A stretch of DNA of 64,000 nt from Melitaea cinxia (Eukaryota > Arthropoda > Insecta > Lepidoptera > Nymphalidae): positions 12,948,501 through 13,012,500 of the forward strand of contig NC_059399.1 in NCBI RefSeq assembly GCF_905220565.1, given 5' to 3'. Within the stretch, counting starts at the first letter, position 1; every line of letters starts with the position of its first letter. The translations under genes were made by a program, and so were the position numbers. Shown piece after piece: positions 14,801 through 24,578 of this stretch. The notes beneath the pieces are model-generated. The model had not been told where the DNA came from. It made no database searches and saw only the letters and a list, made by a program, of their open reading frames with translations.

Positions 14801-16427
14801 CTCAGATATAACGCGTTGAAAAGCGAACTGGTTTTTCGGGCGACGGACGCGAGGAGACAACGGACAGTAAATTGTGTTACTCTAAGGGGCTCTCAGTTGA
14901 AAAGAGTTGACCGATTCAAATATCTGGATCACTGGGTTACTAAGAGCTTGACAGACACGGTGGATATTGAAAGAGAGCGTAGGGCGCTATCTGTTCGCTG
15001 TAACATGTTGATTCACAGATTTGCGCGCTGTAGTAAACAAGTCAAAATAACACTTTTTAAAGCCTACTGTCAATCGTTCTACACGTGCGGTCTGTGGGTC
15101 GATTTCACGCAGCGAGCATACAGTGCACTCCGTGTCCAATACAACAACGCGTTCAGGATGTTGTTTGGTTTGCTGCGCTTCTGTAGCGCGTCGTCTATGT
15201 TCGCCGAGGCGCGCACCGACTGCTTCCACGCGATCATTAGAAAGCGGTGCGCGTCGTTGTGGGCGCGAGTACGCGGAGCATCAAACACCATCCTGAACGT
15301 CTTGACCGACCGATAGGACTCCCCATTATTTTGTCGCTGGGTACAGCTTCATGCTCCTTCTACTAACTATAACCTTTAGCACAGGGGTCTCATAGGAAGA
15401 GAATATTATAGTACATTAATAAGTGTTACTTAGTTGTAAGTTTAGTTCTAAGTTTTATGTGCCTAACAAGTAGATTATTATTAAAATGTATTTAGTTTAT
15501 ACTTTGTAATTGTACTAACACTAGATTATAAGAAAAATTGTTACTAACACTATATGGGCTAGTCCCGAAATAATATATTATTATTATTATTATTAAAGGG
15601 ATTAAACTAGAACGAAATTTTGACAAACATTACATTTACATTTCATCATAAGAGCTAATAAACATGATTGACTTTTGTACTTACAGAACTGCATCTACAT
15701 TTCAAGAACTACAAAGCATTCAAGTTACAATGAGAAATCACGATAATAAAATTATGAAAATGTTGAGCAATCGCCCAGTTCAGGTACAGTTCCAATAGAA
15801 TAAATTTTGCCCAGTTTAAAATTAAACATTATTAATAAAATGGTATGTGATCTTAAAACTATAAATATTTCTATATTACAGACTGATGTCTCATGCAAAC
15901 GTCTCGAAAATTTATTCCGAAACGCATCAAACTCAGCTTTTAACGAAAAAGAATCACAACAATTGACGGAAAAGTTTATCGGGTTGACAAACCGAGCTGA
16001 CGCCGCTCTGCAGAAGCTAGAAGCTCGTTTGAGTGACGAATCGGACGAGCCTGCCCCAGATTTCGAGGTGACTGCCGCCGCTGATCGACTGTTTCAACAA
16101 CTTAAAGGAATCAAGTAAGCTGATTTTAACTTACAATCCAATTTCAATATACTTTTTATTGTTTAATGTTAATGAAACCAACAGATGTATTAAGTTATTA
16201 ACATATATCTACAATTATTTTTTAGAAATGAACAAAGTTCAGAAGATGACGACTGGGAAGACCCAGATTCTAGTTTCTTTGACAACAACATGAGTGATGT
16301 TACTGAAGAAGATAAAAGTATTTTAAGCCAAAATTCGAATAAATCCAAACAAAAGGCAGACAGTACTCCCACCAAGCCCCACCGAAGACATCTACACAAA
16401 CATCCGTATGACCGCGGTCCAGCATAA
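8887..16427 (+). CDS. Secreted coiled-coil protein, unrecognised family
   Basis: Nine exons join in frame into 439 aa: 8887-9018, 9249-9360, 10951-11048, 11141-11251, 11336-11551, 12100-12218, 15687-15783, 15882-16114 and 16226-16427, all with GT-AG introns and matching phases. Residues 9-25 form a hydrophobic signal peptide ending in ARA with likely cleavage before SPA; M9 (8911) is an alternative and more canonical start. The remainder is mostly heptad-like charged/leucine helix, with two N-glycosylation sequons (NLT, NVT), two isolated cysteines (in SCQR and SCKR contexts), an acidic stretch in the last exon and a His/Arg-rich tail. No fibrinogen, EGF or other domain is visible. The role is unknown; an extracellular oligomeric protein is an inference from the signal peptide plus coiled coils. 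Intron 6 holds a LINE, and several introns hold Helitrons. Confidence 0.75.
9398..9691 (-). mobile_element. Short non-autonomous Helitron in intron 2
   Basis: On the minus strand the element starts near 9691 with TCTATAATATAAAAATGAGT and ends at 9398 with a perfect hairpin (GGCGA...TCGCC) and CTAG before T. It belongs to the same subfamily as the copy at 12270-12568, which lies in the opposite orientation in another intron of the same gene. It carries no coding capacity. Confidence 0.75.
10052..10375 (-). repeat. LINE-derived interspersed repeat (family B)
   Basis: About 320 bp that is near-identical to 20023-20350. Both contain the core 'CCACTGCTGGACATAGGCCT' or its variant and a block on the minus strand encoding residues like EAYVQQWTV, which resembles the C-terminal tail of a LINE polyprotein. 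The copies are therefore probably 3' ends of a non-LTR retrotransposon or a SINE that shares that tail. This copy lies in intron 2 of the coiled-coil gene. Confidence 0.7.
12270..12568 (+). mobile_element. Short non-autonomous Helitron in intron 6
   Basis: The 299-bp element has all visible Helitron marks: insertion between A and T, a 5' TC start (TCTTATATATAAAAATGAAT), and a 3' perfect 5-bp-stem hairpin GGCGA/TCGCC followed by GGGTCAGCTAG. It matches 9398-9691 along most of its length in inverted orientation. Confidence 0.8.
12867..13286 (-). repeat. Interspersed repeat family A copy
   Basis: This is a partial copy of the family seen at full length at 58941-59697. Both ends carry the inverted motif ACCGACTT(C)/GAAGTCGGT. 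Copies have no long coding frame; frames seen across them are shadows. The repeat lies in intron 6 of the coiled-coil gene just left of a LINE. Confidence 0.65.
13590..15600 (+). mobile_element. Degenerate non-LTR retrotransposon (reverse transcriptase)
   Basis: The segment encodes most of a LINE reverse transcriptase in the sense direction of the host gene, within its intron 6. Visible blocks are NYRPISL, FGFKPGLST, FLDLSKAFD (catalytic Asp), then YADDMVLLS in a second frame, then the thumb/C-terminal region with FKYL and the typical Cys/Arg-rich tail ending in LTDR. A frameshift and stop fall between 14521 and 14576, with another stop at 14762, so it is dead. The 5' part (13590-13930) has several stops and the endonuclease is missing. 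The 3' end is a TTA-type simple repeat (about 15570-15596). The type is CR1/jockey-like; the clade is not assigned. Confidence 0.85.
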
Positions 16428-16465
16428 TACAAGATAACTACTAAAATATTTTACTTTAAGATTAT

Positions 16466-16483
16466 AATAAACATGCGAATAAA
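16466..16483 (+). promoter_or_regulatory. Polyadenylation signals of the coiled-coil gene
   Basis: Two AATAAA hexamers at 16466-16471 and 16478-16483 lie 39 and 51 bp after the stop codon, a usual distance for a short insect 3'UTR. Confidence 0.6.
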
Positions 16484-18410
16484 TGTTTCTGTGCTTTTTT
16501 TAATAATAACCTGAATTCTCAATAACGTAAAGAATACACGATTAGTCGAGCAGGAAAAGTAAAGCAGAAAACAATATACAAACAGATTAAAACATGTACA
16601 TTTCATAATATGCCAAAAAGCCTGACGTAGCCTGTCCATCTGCTTGCAAGGAGCACAGAATTACTCCGCGCATATAGTGGAGGATAAGTATGTCGTAGAA
16701 TAATTATCTCTCGAGCAAGTTTCCTCACAATGCTTTTGCACTGGCTCATCACAGCAGCAGTGCACTGGCTCATCACAGTTCTCATTTATATTGGCCAAAA
16801 TAATATAAGAAATAAAATATCAGACAACACACAATTATGGTTACAAAGTTACATACAATACATTGTTGTTTTCATAACTAACCATTGTCATCTTTGATGA
16901 TCAAAGGCACTACAGTCGTAGGTGTACCTTTGGCTATAATGGCTGGTTAGAAATACTTCTCCAGCTCAATATGTCTATCGTTCACTTCGTCCAACTAGTT
17001 TTTCAACATCAGAAATATAGAACCAGTTAAGACTGAGATTATAGTAACAGCCCGAATGTATTAAATTATAGTTAATTTATATTGATTAAATTTTTCTTAT
17101 ATTAATTATTATTATAGAAGAGTCAGCATAAGCTTGCAGGTCATCATACCACATTTTTATTATAAAAACACAATTAGGTAGGTAATACAACCGTAAATGA
17201 ACCAAATACTACAAGTGAACACATGGATTACTTTTGCTTCAATTTTATTAATTTAGATGATAACAATGAACCACACGACAGACAGAAAACAAAAGTCAAC
17301 TATCAAAGAAGTTAAGTTATATCAAGCTTCACTGCTAATTGTTGTTGATAACATAATATTATTTATAAAACCATACTCAGAATCATTATGGCCTAATCAA
17401 TGTACTTAAGTAATGTTAGATAAAAAGTGAAATGTTTGAAACTCACTGAACGGTAACATTATTATAATGAATCCTGCCTTTATTAGACTTACAGAATATT
17501 ACTGAATCACTTATAACAAAATGGATTTTGATTATCAATCTGTATCATCGCAGGAGTAGTTAAAAATAAGCAAGCCTGCCTACTGAGAAAATCTCTTCGT
17601 TCACCCTGAAAATCAAGTGTTGAAGAATGACTAAGACTGCAATTATTAGAATTATTTGTAATTGTTTAAAACCACCACAAGTAAGCTAATAAAGCAATTA
17701 AATTACTGAGATTTATTGAGTTACTAGATTCATTACAAAAACAGAAAAACTGACAGTTATAATTAGTTTAAAGCACACTGTTGAACAACACTTGTCAAAT
17801 TCACCATATAATTGTCATAAAAAGCCTTATGTTATAAAACTTAATTTTCCTCTTCTACATAAAATATATCAATGATAAAATGTTTGTGTCACTTTAATTT
17901 CATGTGATATTTTATTTTTTTTAATTAAAAAATTAACTTGTTTTGATTCTTGTTGTGGTGACTATGGGCATACACATGAGTTCACGCCATTTTTGGTGTG
18001 TACTTGTGGAGACCTATGTACAGCAGTGGACTGCGATAATGTATTAAAGATTATCCGTAACTTTGTCCTTGAGTATGCTGTATTCATTTTATTTTTTCCC
18101 CAGGTTTCAAGCTAACTCAATATTATTTTCAATGTATTACAATTGGTCTATAATCTAGATCTTCTTCTTCTCACCAAAGCGGTCTAAACTGATCGAAAAA
18201 TAGCTAATGTAATTAATGAATACTCCCTTAAGCGTGACATAGATATCTTTTATATATATTTTTTAAATATATATAATTTGATTACATTAATGCTTGTTAC
18301 TTTTGTACAATAAAACCTGCCAATTCATTAACAATTAAATTTTCATGTAGATAATTAAAGATCCGAATTATCACATACGCAACTACTTTTTAGTGAAAAC
18401 AATATTCGCT
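16484..18410. other. Non-coding stretch, possible GOPC intron
   Basis: This is AT-rich sequence to the left of the GOPC exons, where the third and later GOPC exons would be expected on the minus strand. I see no coiled-coil or PDZ coding sequence in it. Two short minus-strand frames with better-than-background codon texture are noted as findings only: a Cys-rich one at 16661-16816, and a short one around 16880-16950 ending in IIKDDNG. A family B fragment lies at 17953-18042. Confidence 0.4.
17953..18042 (+). repeat. Family B repeat fragment
   Basis: A 90-bp piece in the orientation opposite to 10052-10375 and 20023-20350, including the TATGGGCA and GCAGTGGACTG cores. It is truncated at both ends. 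Confidence 0.6.
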
Positions 18411-18743
18411 TCAGCCTTGTAATATCCCACTACTGGGCAGAGGCCTTTTTCCTCATGTAGGAGAAGGATCAGAGCTTAATCCACCACGCAGCTCCAATGC
18501 GCGTTAGCGGATATTTTCCCTACTACGAGTAACGATCGCTATCAGGTGTACATGATAACAACTGGGACCGGCGGCTTAACGTGCTCTCCGAGGCACAGTG
18601 AGCAGACCCACAAGATGAAACACCAAGACCACGGCAAACACATGTATGGCCAATACAAATGTTTGTCATGTGCTGGGATCGAACCCGCAACCACCAGAAC
18701 AACAGGCACAATCCATGGCTGTGACCGTTGCGCCAACACGGCA
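18411..18743 (-). mobile_element. tRNA-derived SINE with intact A and B boxes
   Basis: On the minus strand the element opens with a tRNA-like head: an A box (TGGCGCAACGG) at 18735-18725 and a B box (GGTTCGATCCC) at 18685-18675. This is the spacing of an internal RNA polymerase III promoter. The body is shared with the copies at 45045-45346 and 53280-53604, and the tail resembles the 3' end of lepidopteran LINEs ('CCCACTACTGGGCAGAGGCC'). Loss of tRNA folding beyond the boxes and the 330-bp length argue against a functional tRNA gene. Confidence 0.8.
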
Positions 18744-18977
18744 TCAAAATGATATTTGTATGTGTAAATTTTCCACTGATCAGAAACTTAGTTTCATATT
18801 TAAAAATATGTTATTTAAATCCAATATTTAATCTGTATTTTATTATTTTAAAAAACATATCTTAAGCTGTAATTAATAGGCTTCGATTGCAAAATATAAT
18901 TGAATAATATTTGCGTAAATAAAAGTATAGATGTTAACAGGTCACAAGAAATATAAGTGAACAGAATATACACGTAC

Positions 18978-19591
18978 CTCAAGTTTCGCACTGTTTTGAA
19001 ATATTGTTAAAGCCTTGTGTGTCAACTGTGCAAAGCATGAACTTAAAGTTGCAATCTTCTGACGAGACGCAAATACAACTTCTGGATCTTCTGTATCTAA
19101 CTCGGCTAAAATTTAAAAAATATTAATTAATTTTGATGGATAGACAAAATTATTCCATATAATTGAAATTGATATTTTTATTAGGTCAGAAAATGTAAGA
19201 GAATAAAAGTAATAACACAAATATATAATAGATAGTCTTAAGTGTTAATAATTACGATAACACGTAATTACTTTACTTGACACATGTCTTAAAAACTGAT
19301 TTGATTTTAGTTTTATATACTACGCTACTTTCTGTTCTAGTTTATGTTCTTAACTTTTTTGTAAAAAAACAATGTAAAACTAAAATTGTTTTACTATGTT
19401 TAATGTTTATGACCAAGGAAAAAGGTGAGAGAATACAGAAAATGCTCGAGAGGAATTATGTATAAAAATGTGAGATGATTTGATGTCTATATATTTAACT
19501 TACACAAAGAAGCATCTACTTCGACACATGCTTTGTCAAATTCCTTTTCTAAAATATCTAACCACCGAAATCCAACTCCGGTCGTCGCCAT
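18978..19591 (-). CDS. GOPC: GOPC-like Golgi PDZ/coiled-coil protein, first two exons only
   Basis: Exon 1 (19591-19504) and exon 2 (19105-18978) join in phase into 72 residues beginning MATTGVGFRWLDILEKEF. FRWLDILEKEFDKA followed by RQKIATLSSCFAQLTHKA is diagnostic of the N terminus of GOPC/PIST, a trans-Golgi protein that binds TC10, Rab6 and membrane cargo through coiled coils and one PDZ domain. The donor after exon 2 (GTACGT) is good, so the gene should continue leftward. However, I find no coiled-coil or PDZ exon between here and the start of the window, and a gene on the opposite strand occupies 8887-16427. The remaining exons may sit across a long intron outside the window, or this could be a broken 5' fragment. 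Identification of these exons is secure; gene completeness is not. Confidence 0.85.
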
Positions 19592-20022
19592 CTTCACAAT
19601 AAACTTGTTGTTGATAACAATTACATGTCAATATGACATTCAACGTTCTAAAATAAAAATAGAAAATAATCATTGCAATTTATTAAGATACACATATTAT
19701 CTGAGCAGGATTTTGTATCATATGAAGAAAAACAAGTATTATTAAGGTAAACTTATATATTAAAAAAATACTTTAAAAGTATGCCATAATGACCCATCCG
19801 AGTTCCTATGAAATTTAAGTGAGAGTGAGAGAGAGAGAAGCGAGAGTGAAATTAGGAGCTGATGAAAGTTTTACACAGGAATTATACCAGAATTAAAAAC
19901 ATTAGGTATAATTATTGAATACCTATATGTTTAATAGGTTTTGCGGTACATTATATGAGCCCGCCATTTTGAAGGTAAAAATCAAATTAAAAAATATCTT
20001 CGTTCAAAGTAGGTTTCATCAT

Positions 20023-20350
20023 TACAGCCTATACAGTCCACTGCTGGACATAGGCCTCCACAAGTTTACGCCAAAAATAACGTGAACTCGTTTGAAGGTG
20101 TTTTGCCCATAGTCGCCACGCTGAGCAGGCGGGTTGGTGACCGCAGGGCTGGCTTTGTCGCACCGAAAACGCTGCTGCCCGTTTTCGGCCTTTGTATTTC
20201 AAAGCCAGCAGTTCGATGGTTATCCCGCCACCGGTCGGCTTTTTAAGTTCCAAGGTGGAAGCGGAACTGTGTTATCCCTTAGTCGCCTCTTACGACACCC
20301 ACGGGAAGAGAGGGCGTGGCTATATTCTTTAGTACCGTAGCCACACAGTA
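20023..20350 (-). repeat. LINE-derived interspersed repeat (family B)
   Basis: Second near-full copy of the family at 10052-10375, same orientation. Its minus-strand frame ends in residues EAYVQQWTV, reminiscent of LINE C termini. Both copies contain the self-complementary block made by AGTTTACGCC and its partner. Confidence 0.7.
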
Positions 20351-20744
20351 CAGATTACTCAGATTCAGCGAATCGAAATACTTAAGGACTATACTTGACC
20401 TAGTTCGACATTTTTTTAATTCTATTTTTTACGATGTTTAGCGATTTTTAGAGGTTGCAATTTACTCTAAATTTAGTGGGCTGACGATTGCGAAGTTTGT
20501 GAGTTTCTATCACAAAATGAGGGTGAAGAGAGAGAATTTAAGCTGAAGATTAAGAATCAAAACACACATACATTTTGATACCCGTTTTATTTAGCCACGT
20601 AATCTTATGTACAAAAAATTTACAATACACACCGAGGTAACAGTCCTATATAAGCATAATGTACAATCTAAATACCATTATGCCACTGTCGAATATTGAA
20701 ATTAAATTAATTATATTTCAATTGAAATTAATTTTTTTATTATG

Positions 20745-20960
20745 CTAAATCATAATAAAATAAAAATAAAACAAATTATCAAAATATATATAAAAAAAAT
20801 TTAGGGGTGGACTACCCTTAACATTTAGGGGGATGAAAAAAAGATGTTCTTCGATTCTCAGACCTACCCAATATGCATACAAAATTTCTTGAGAATCGGT
20901 CAAGCAGTTTCGGAGGAGTTTATCTACAAACACCGCGACACGAGAATTTTATATATTAGA
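20745..20960 (-). mobile_element. Helitron 5' fragment
   Basis: On the minus strand it opens A|TCTAATATATAAAATTCTCG and continues into the 'CTCCTCCGAAAC' block seen again in the fragment at 59905-59960. No 3' hairpin/CTAG end was found, so it is truncated. Confidence 0.5.
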
Positions 20961-21560
20961 TAATTATAAGTCTAAAAAAGACATGAACAGTTCTTTTTAT
21001 ATTTAGGGAACGTGACTATAAATACTATAATATATGGGCGCTATACTATATAATATGCTACTGTTTGTTAGTGACCCGGTAGTCTTCGCTCGAACAAAAC
21101 GTGTTGTTTTCATTTTGTGTACTTGATAGTCAATAAATAAAGATTGAATTTATTTTATTAGGTAATTAGACAAAACAGAAAATATACAAATTTAAAATAA
21201 CAAAAAAAATATGACATTAATTGTCAGCAGAATATTTTTATTGGGTTTGAAACACGGTTCCAAATTTTCAAAAACGATTCGTTATGATCCGTTTTCTTAA
21301 AGTAGGAAACAGGCTAACCAGTATATCGATGATGGATTGTTTATATGTCAGTACACCAGTGTACTTACTATCGAAACATTATTAGTATTAACGGTTACTG
21401 TATGTATGTGTATAGTCCTAGTAGTCCCTTTGAAGTAATTTTACTTTTCCCGGGACAAAATAAATATATTCAGATCAGTTATCAAATTTAAATCGAAAGA
21501 AAAACTTTTGTATGTTTATAAAAAACAAAAACTCTCCTTAATCGTACATATCTTTATTTT

Positions 21561-21885
21561 TTTACCGACTTTAAAAAAGGTAGAGGTTACTCAATTCCAC
21601 CGTATATATACACATATATATTATGTATGTTCGAGGATAACTTCGTCGTTTATTAACCGATTTTGATAATTCTTCTTTTTTTGGAAAGAAGATATCCCAA
21701 AGGTGGTACTATGGTAAGGAAATCAGGATCTGATGATGAAGTCCCAGAGAAATCAAGGGGAACCCTTGAAAATCGTAGTGACGACTAGTGCGTTAGTTAA
21801 TTTTTTCGTCTACTTACGTTTTATTACTTGTCGATGGAATTGAAGTCGGTTTTTTTCGTTTGCGAGCAAAAACAATTACAGATAT
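21561..21885 (+). repeat. Interspersed repeat family A copy
   Basis: A partial plus-strand copy that begins at ACCGACTT and ends at GAAGTCGGTTTTTT followed by the conserved 'CGTTTGCGAGCAAA' tail. The centre is deleted relative to 58941-59697. Confidence 0.65.
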
Positions 21886-22152
21886 ATTAAAACTACATGA
21901 AAAATGATTTTAGTATCGTCACAGAATGTCATTTTTTAAAATAGATAGGTACAGGCAAACCTTACTAAATCTTACTGTAAGATCTTTTAAAGTTTCAAAC
22001 GACAAGTTTCTTTAGTTTTATTTTCTTTTAAAGTAAAAAACCCAGGTTGTACCTAACAAAAAAAAAATGGTCATATGTCGTAATGATAAAGTGCGTATTT
22101 AGACAAAAAATCCTTAATAATTTAGGATGTTCGGACAAGCTAGATTGTCGGG

Positions 22153-22271
22153 CTACTAGGATTGACAACCTGGCAGCCCTATGGATACTTTATTAAGTCT
22201 TTACCTATGAAACTACTAGGATTGACAACCTAGCAGCCCTATGGATACTTTATTAGGTAAAGACCTAATAA
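22153..22271 (+). repeat. 60-bp tandem duplication
   Basis: Two copies of a unit starting CTACTAGGATTGACAACC lie 60 bp apart (22153 and 22213), directly left of the mariner terminal repeat. A diverged single copy with longer shared flanks occurs at about 25255-25320, so the unit belongs to a dispersed repeat. Confidence 0.75.
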
Positions 22272-22281
22272 CACGAATTAA

Positions 22282-24578
22282 TTTACCTATGAAATTGCCG
22301 TTTCGTCATACTGGCTATTTCAAAACTAAAAAAAATGGCTAAGAACTCGAATTTCAAATTATTTTTATTTTAAAAATATAGAATTATTTTTTTATAATTA
22401 GTCATCTGTTTAATGATTAGCGTTACATCGCATTTGTACGTTTTTCGTCATCATGGATATGTTAAAAATTCGAGTGATTATGGAGTATGAGTTCCGTCGT
22501 GGTAGCAAAGCGGCAGAAGCGGCACGCAACATCAACGACGTTTATGGTGCGAACACTACTAACAATCGTACAACCCGTTATTGGTTTGCTCGCTTTCGTT
22601 CCGGAAATTTTAACCAAAAAATGAACCACGTGGTCGGCCGACAATAACGAATTTAAGGCGATTGTGAAGGCTGATGATTCTTAAACTACAGCTGAAATAG
22701 CAGCAGCTTTCGAAGTTAGCACTAATACAATATTGGGTCTTGCCATTTGCGTCAAATTGACAAGGTAAAGAAGTTCGAAAAATGGGTGCCTCACGAATTG
22801 AATGAACGACAACGCGAAATACGCGTCGAGACGTGCCTTGCACTGCTCAACAGACACACAAACGAAGGCATATTAAATCGCATTGTTACTTGTGACGAAA
22901 AATGAATTCTATTCGACAATCGCAAACGCTCAGCTAGTTGGTTAGATCCCGTTTCAGTACCTAAACAATGCCCTAAACGAAAAATGACGTCTAAGAAAGT
23001 GATGGTAACTGTTTGGTGGTCTAGCACCGGTGTTATTCATCACAGCTTCTTACCAAACGGCATGAGCATTACTCCAGGTGTGTACTGTGAAGAACTAAAA
23101 ACAATAATGGGGAAGCTCGCACGTCTCCAACCAGCTCTGGTCAATTGCTCGGCTCCGCTGCTATTGCACGACAACGCGCGATCTCATACTGCGTAGCAGA
23201 CGGTCTCCAGGTTACAAGAGCTGGGGTTGGAAGTTCTCTGTCATCCACCGTACTGACCAGATCTTGCCTCTACAGACTTCCACTTTTCCAGAATTTGGAT
23301 AACTTTTTGGCGGGAAAAAAATTCAATACCCGAGAGGCAGTACATAATTTCTTTGAAGAGTTTGTTGCCTCCCATCCAGCAGAGTTTTTCAAGAAAGGCA
23401 TCCATAAGTTACCACTACGTTAGCAAAAATGGGTAAAGCTTTAGATTAGGTAAAACCGAATTTCGGGACCGTGGGGGGATGGGGGGGGAGAGGGTGGGGA
23501 ACGCTACCCCTGGTACCACTGTCACACCTCGGAACCCCATGGTTATGGAGATATCCATGGTTAAAGTTTTGAGGTTAGAAGAAGAATTTCGAAAGTTAGA
23601 GGAACGCTTGGCTCCGGCGCTGCGGGAAGTGCAGCCCTTCCGCCCTTGCGTGCGAAAGCACGCTCACTCATGCTCCGTTCCGCAGCGGAGGCTGGTCGCC
23701 GAAGGCGACCAGCCTCAGCCGCTCCTCTACGCATTCGTTCGCGCGCTTTCGCACGGCGGGCGAGGGCTGCCCTCCCTCCGCGCCTCCGCGGCACAAAAAA
23801 AACACTCTAGGGGTAGGACAGACCAAGACCACGTGGACAGTGGGGTGCTCCGATTCGGTTTTGGGTATTTTTCGAATTTCTAAACCTATATTCTAGCACG
23901 CAATGTTACTAATTTTATTAGAATATTATGTCTGACGCGTTATTTTATTTAAAAATGTCGATTTGTCAGTCGTTAAGCGTCAGTTCGTATCGTTTGTTGA
24001 TCTTGCAATCGAGATCGTTTTTACGTAAATTTGTTCGAAAATAAAATGTGAAAGTTGGTGAATGGAGCATATGAGTGCACTTCCCGCTGCACCGGAGTTA
24101 AGGTGGAGTCAGACACGGAGCTCTAAGGTATTGTAATATCTCTGAATCACGTAAAGTTAACCCCAAAACTTCAAACACGATATCTTCGAAACCACGGGGT
24201 TTACGCGAAACGCACACTACGGGGGGCTAAAAAACCCACCCTCCCCACCACCCTTTACCCTCCCACCCCCATTTCACCCCATAAATTGGAGGCCACTTAA
24301 CTAACAAATGACCAATTCTTCTTCTAACCTCAAAACTTTAACCATCGATATATCCATAACCATGGGGTTCCGAGGTGTGATAGTGGTACCAGGGGTAGTG
24401 TTCCCCACCCTCCCCTCCCCCATCCCCCCACGGTCCCGAAATTCGGTTTTACCTAATCTAGATCTTAGCCCAAAAATGCATTGATTCCATGGGTAATTAC
24501 TTTGAATAATAAAAATAAAAAATATAGAAAAAAAGTGCATTAACTTATTTCATCAAAAACGGCAATTTAATAGGTAAA
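22282..24578 (+). mobile_element. Defective mariner, split by a foldback element
   Basis: Inverted ends TTTACCTAT(G/T)AAATTGCCGTTT lie at 22282 and, reversed, at 24578. The transposase starts at 22453 with MDMLKIRVIMEYEF and an HTH region. Later blocks in shifted frames show VTCDEK, WWSSTGVIH, HDNARSHTA and PDLASTDFHF, the Asp-bearing blocks of the DD34D family. Stops and frameshifts (after 22644, 22681 and others) make it dead. Its C-terminal coding end is cut by the 1037-bp insertion at 23434-24470 and resumes with CIDSMGNYFE and a stop after it. Removing the insertion and one target copy leaves about 1252 bp, the normal mariner size. Confidence 0.9.
23434..24470. mobile_element. Foldback-type DNA transposon, copy 1
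   Basis: Arms of about 150 bp at each end are inverted repeats of one another (left end GGTAAAGCTTTAGATTAGG, right end reversed GGCTAAGATCTAGATTAGG). The arms include a G-run facing a C-run and the palindromic 'CCATGGTTATGGA' block. The flanks carry an exact 8-bp duplication, CAAAAATG, at 23426-23433 and 24471-24478. The middle is CpG-rich, unlike the AT-rich host, and holds no transposase. An 8-bp target duplication occurs in hAT, P and Merlin elements; the ends do not decide between them. Frames predicted inside it (for example 23479-23883) are non-coding shadows. Confidence 0.9.

Larger units (their letters stand above)
19592..22152. other. Intergenic DNA with repeats
   Basis: No gene is recognised. 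A GA-rich run lies near 19822-19850. The stretch also holds a family B copy, a Helitron 5' fragment and a family A copy, listed separately. Confidence 0.6.

Noticed and set aside
18675..18743. A real tRNA gene
   Set aside because: A and B boxes are present but the acceptor stem and anticodon arm do not form and the body matches two other SINE copies.
20029..20340. Frames on both strands as genes
   Set aside because: They lie wholly in a family B repeat that also occurs at 10052-10375.
23479..23883. 134-codon frame in the CpG-rich segment as a protein
   Set aside because: It lies across the palindromic foldback element; the matching frame in copy 2 differs in length and the composition follows the inverted repeat, not codons.
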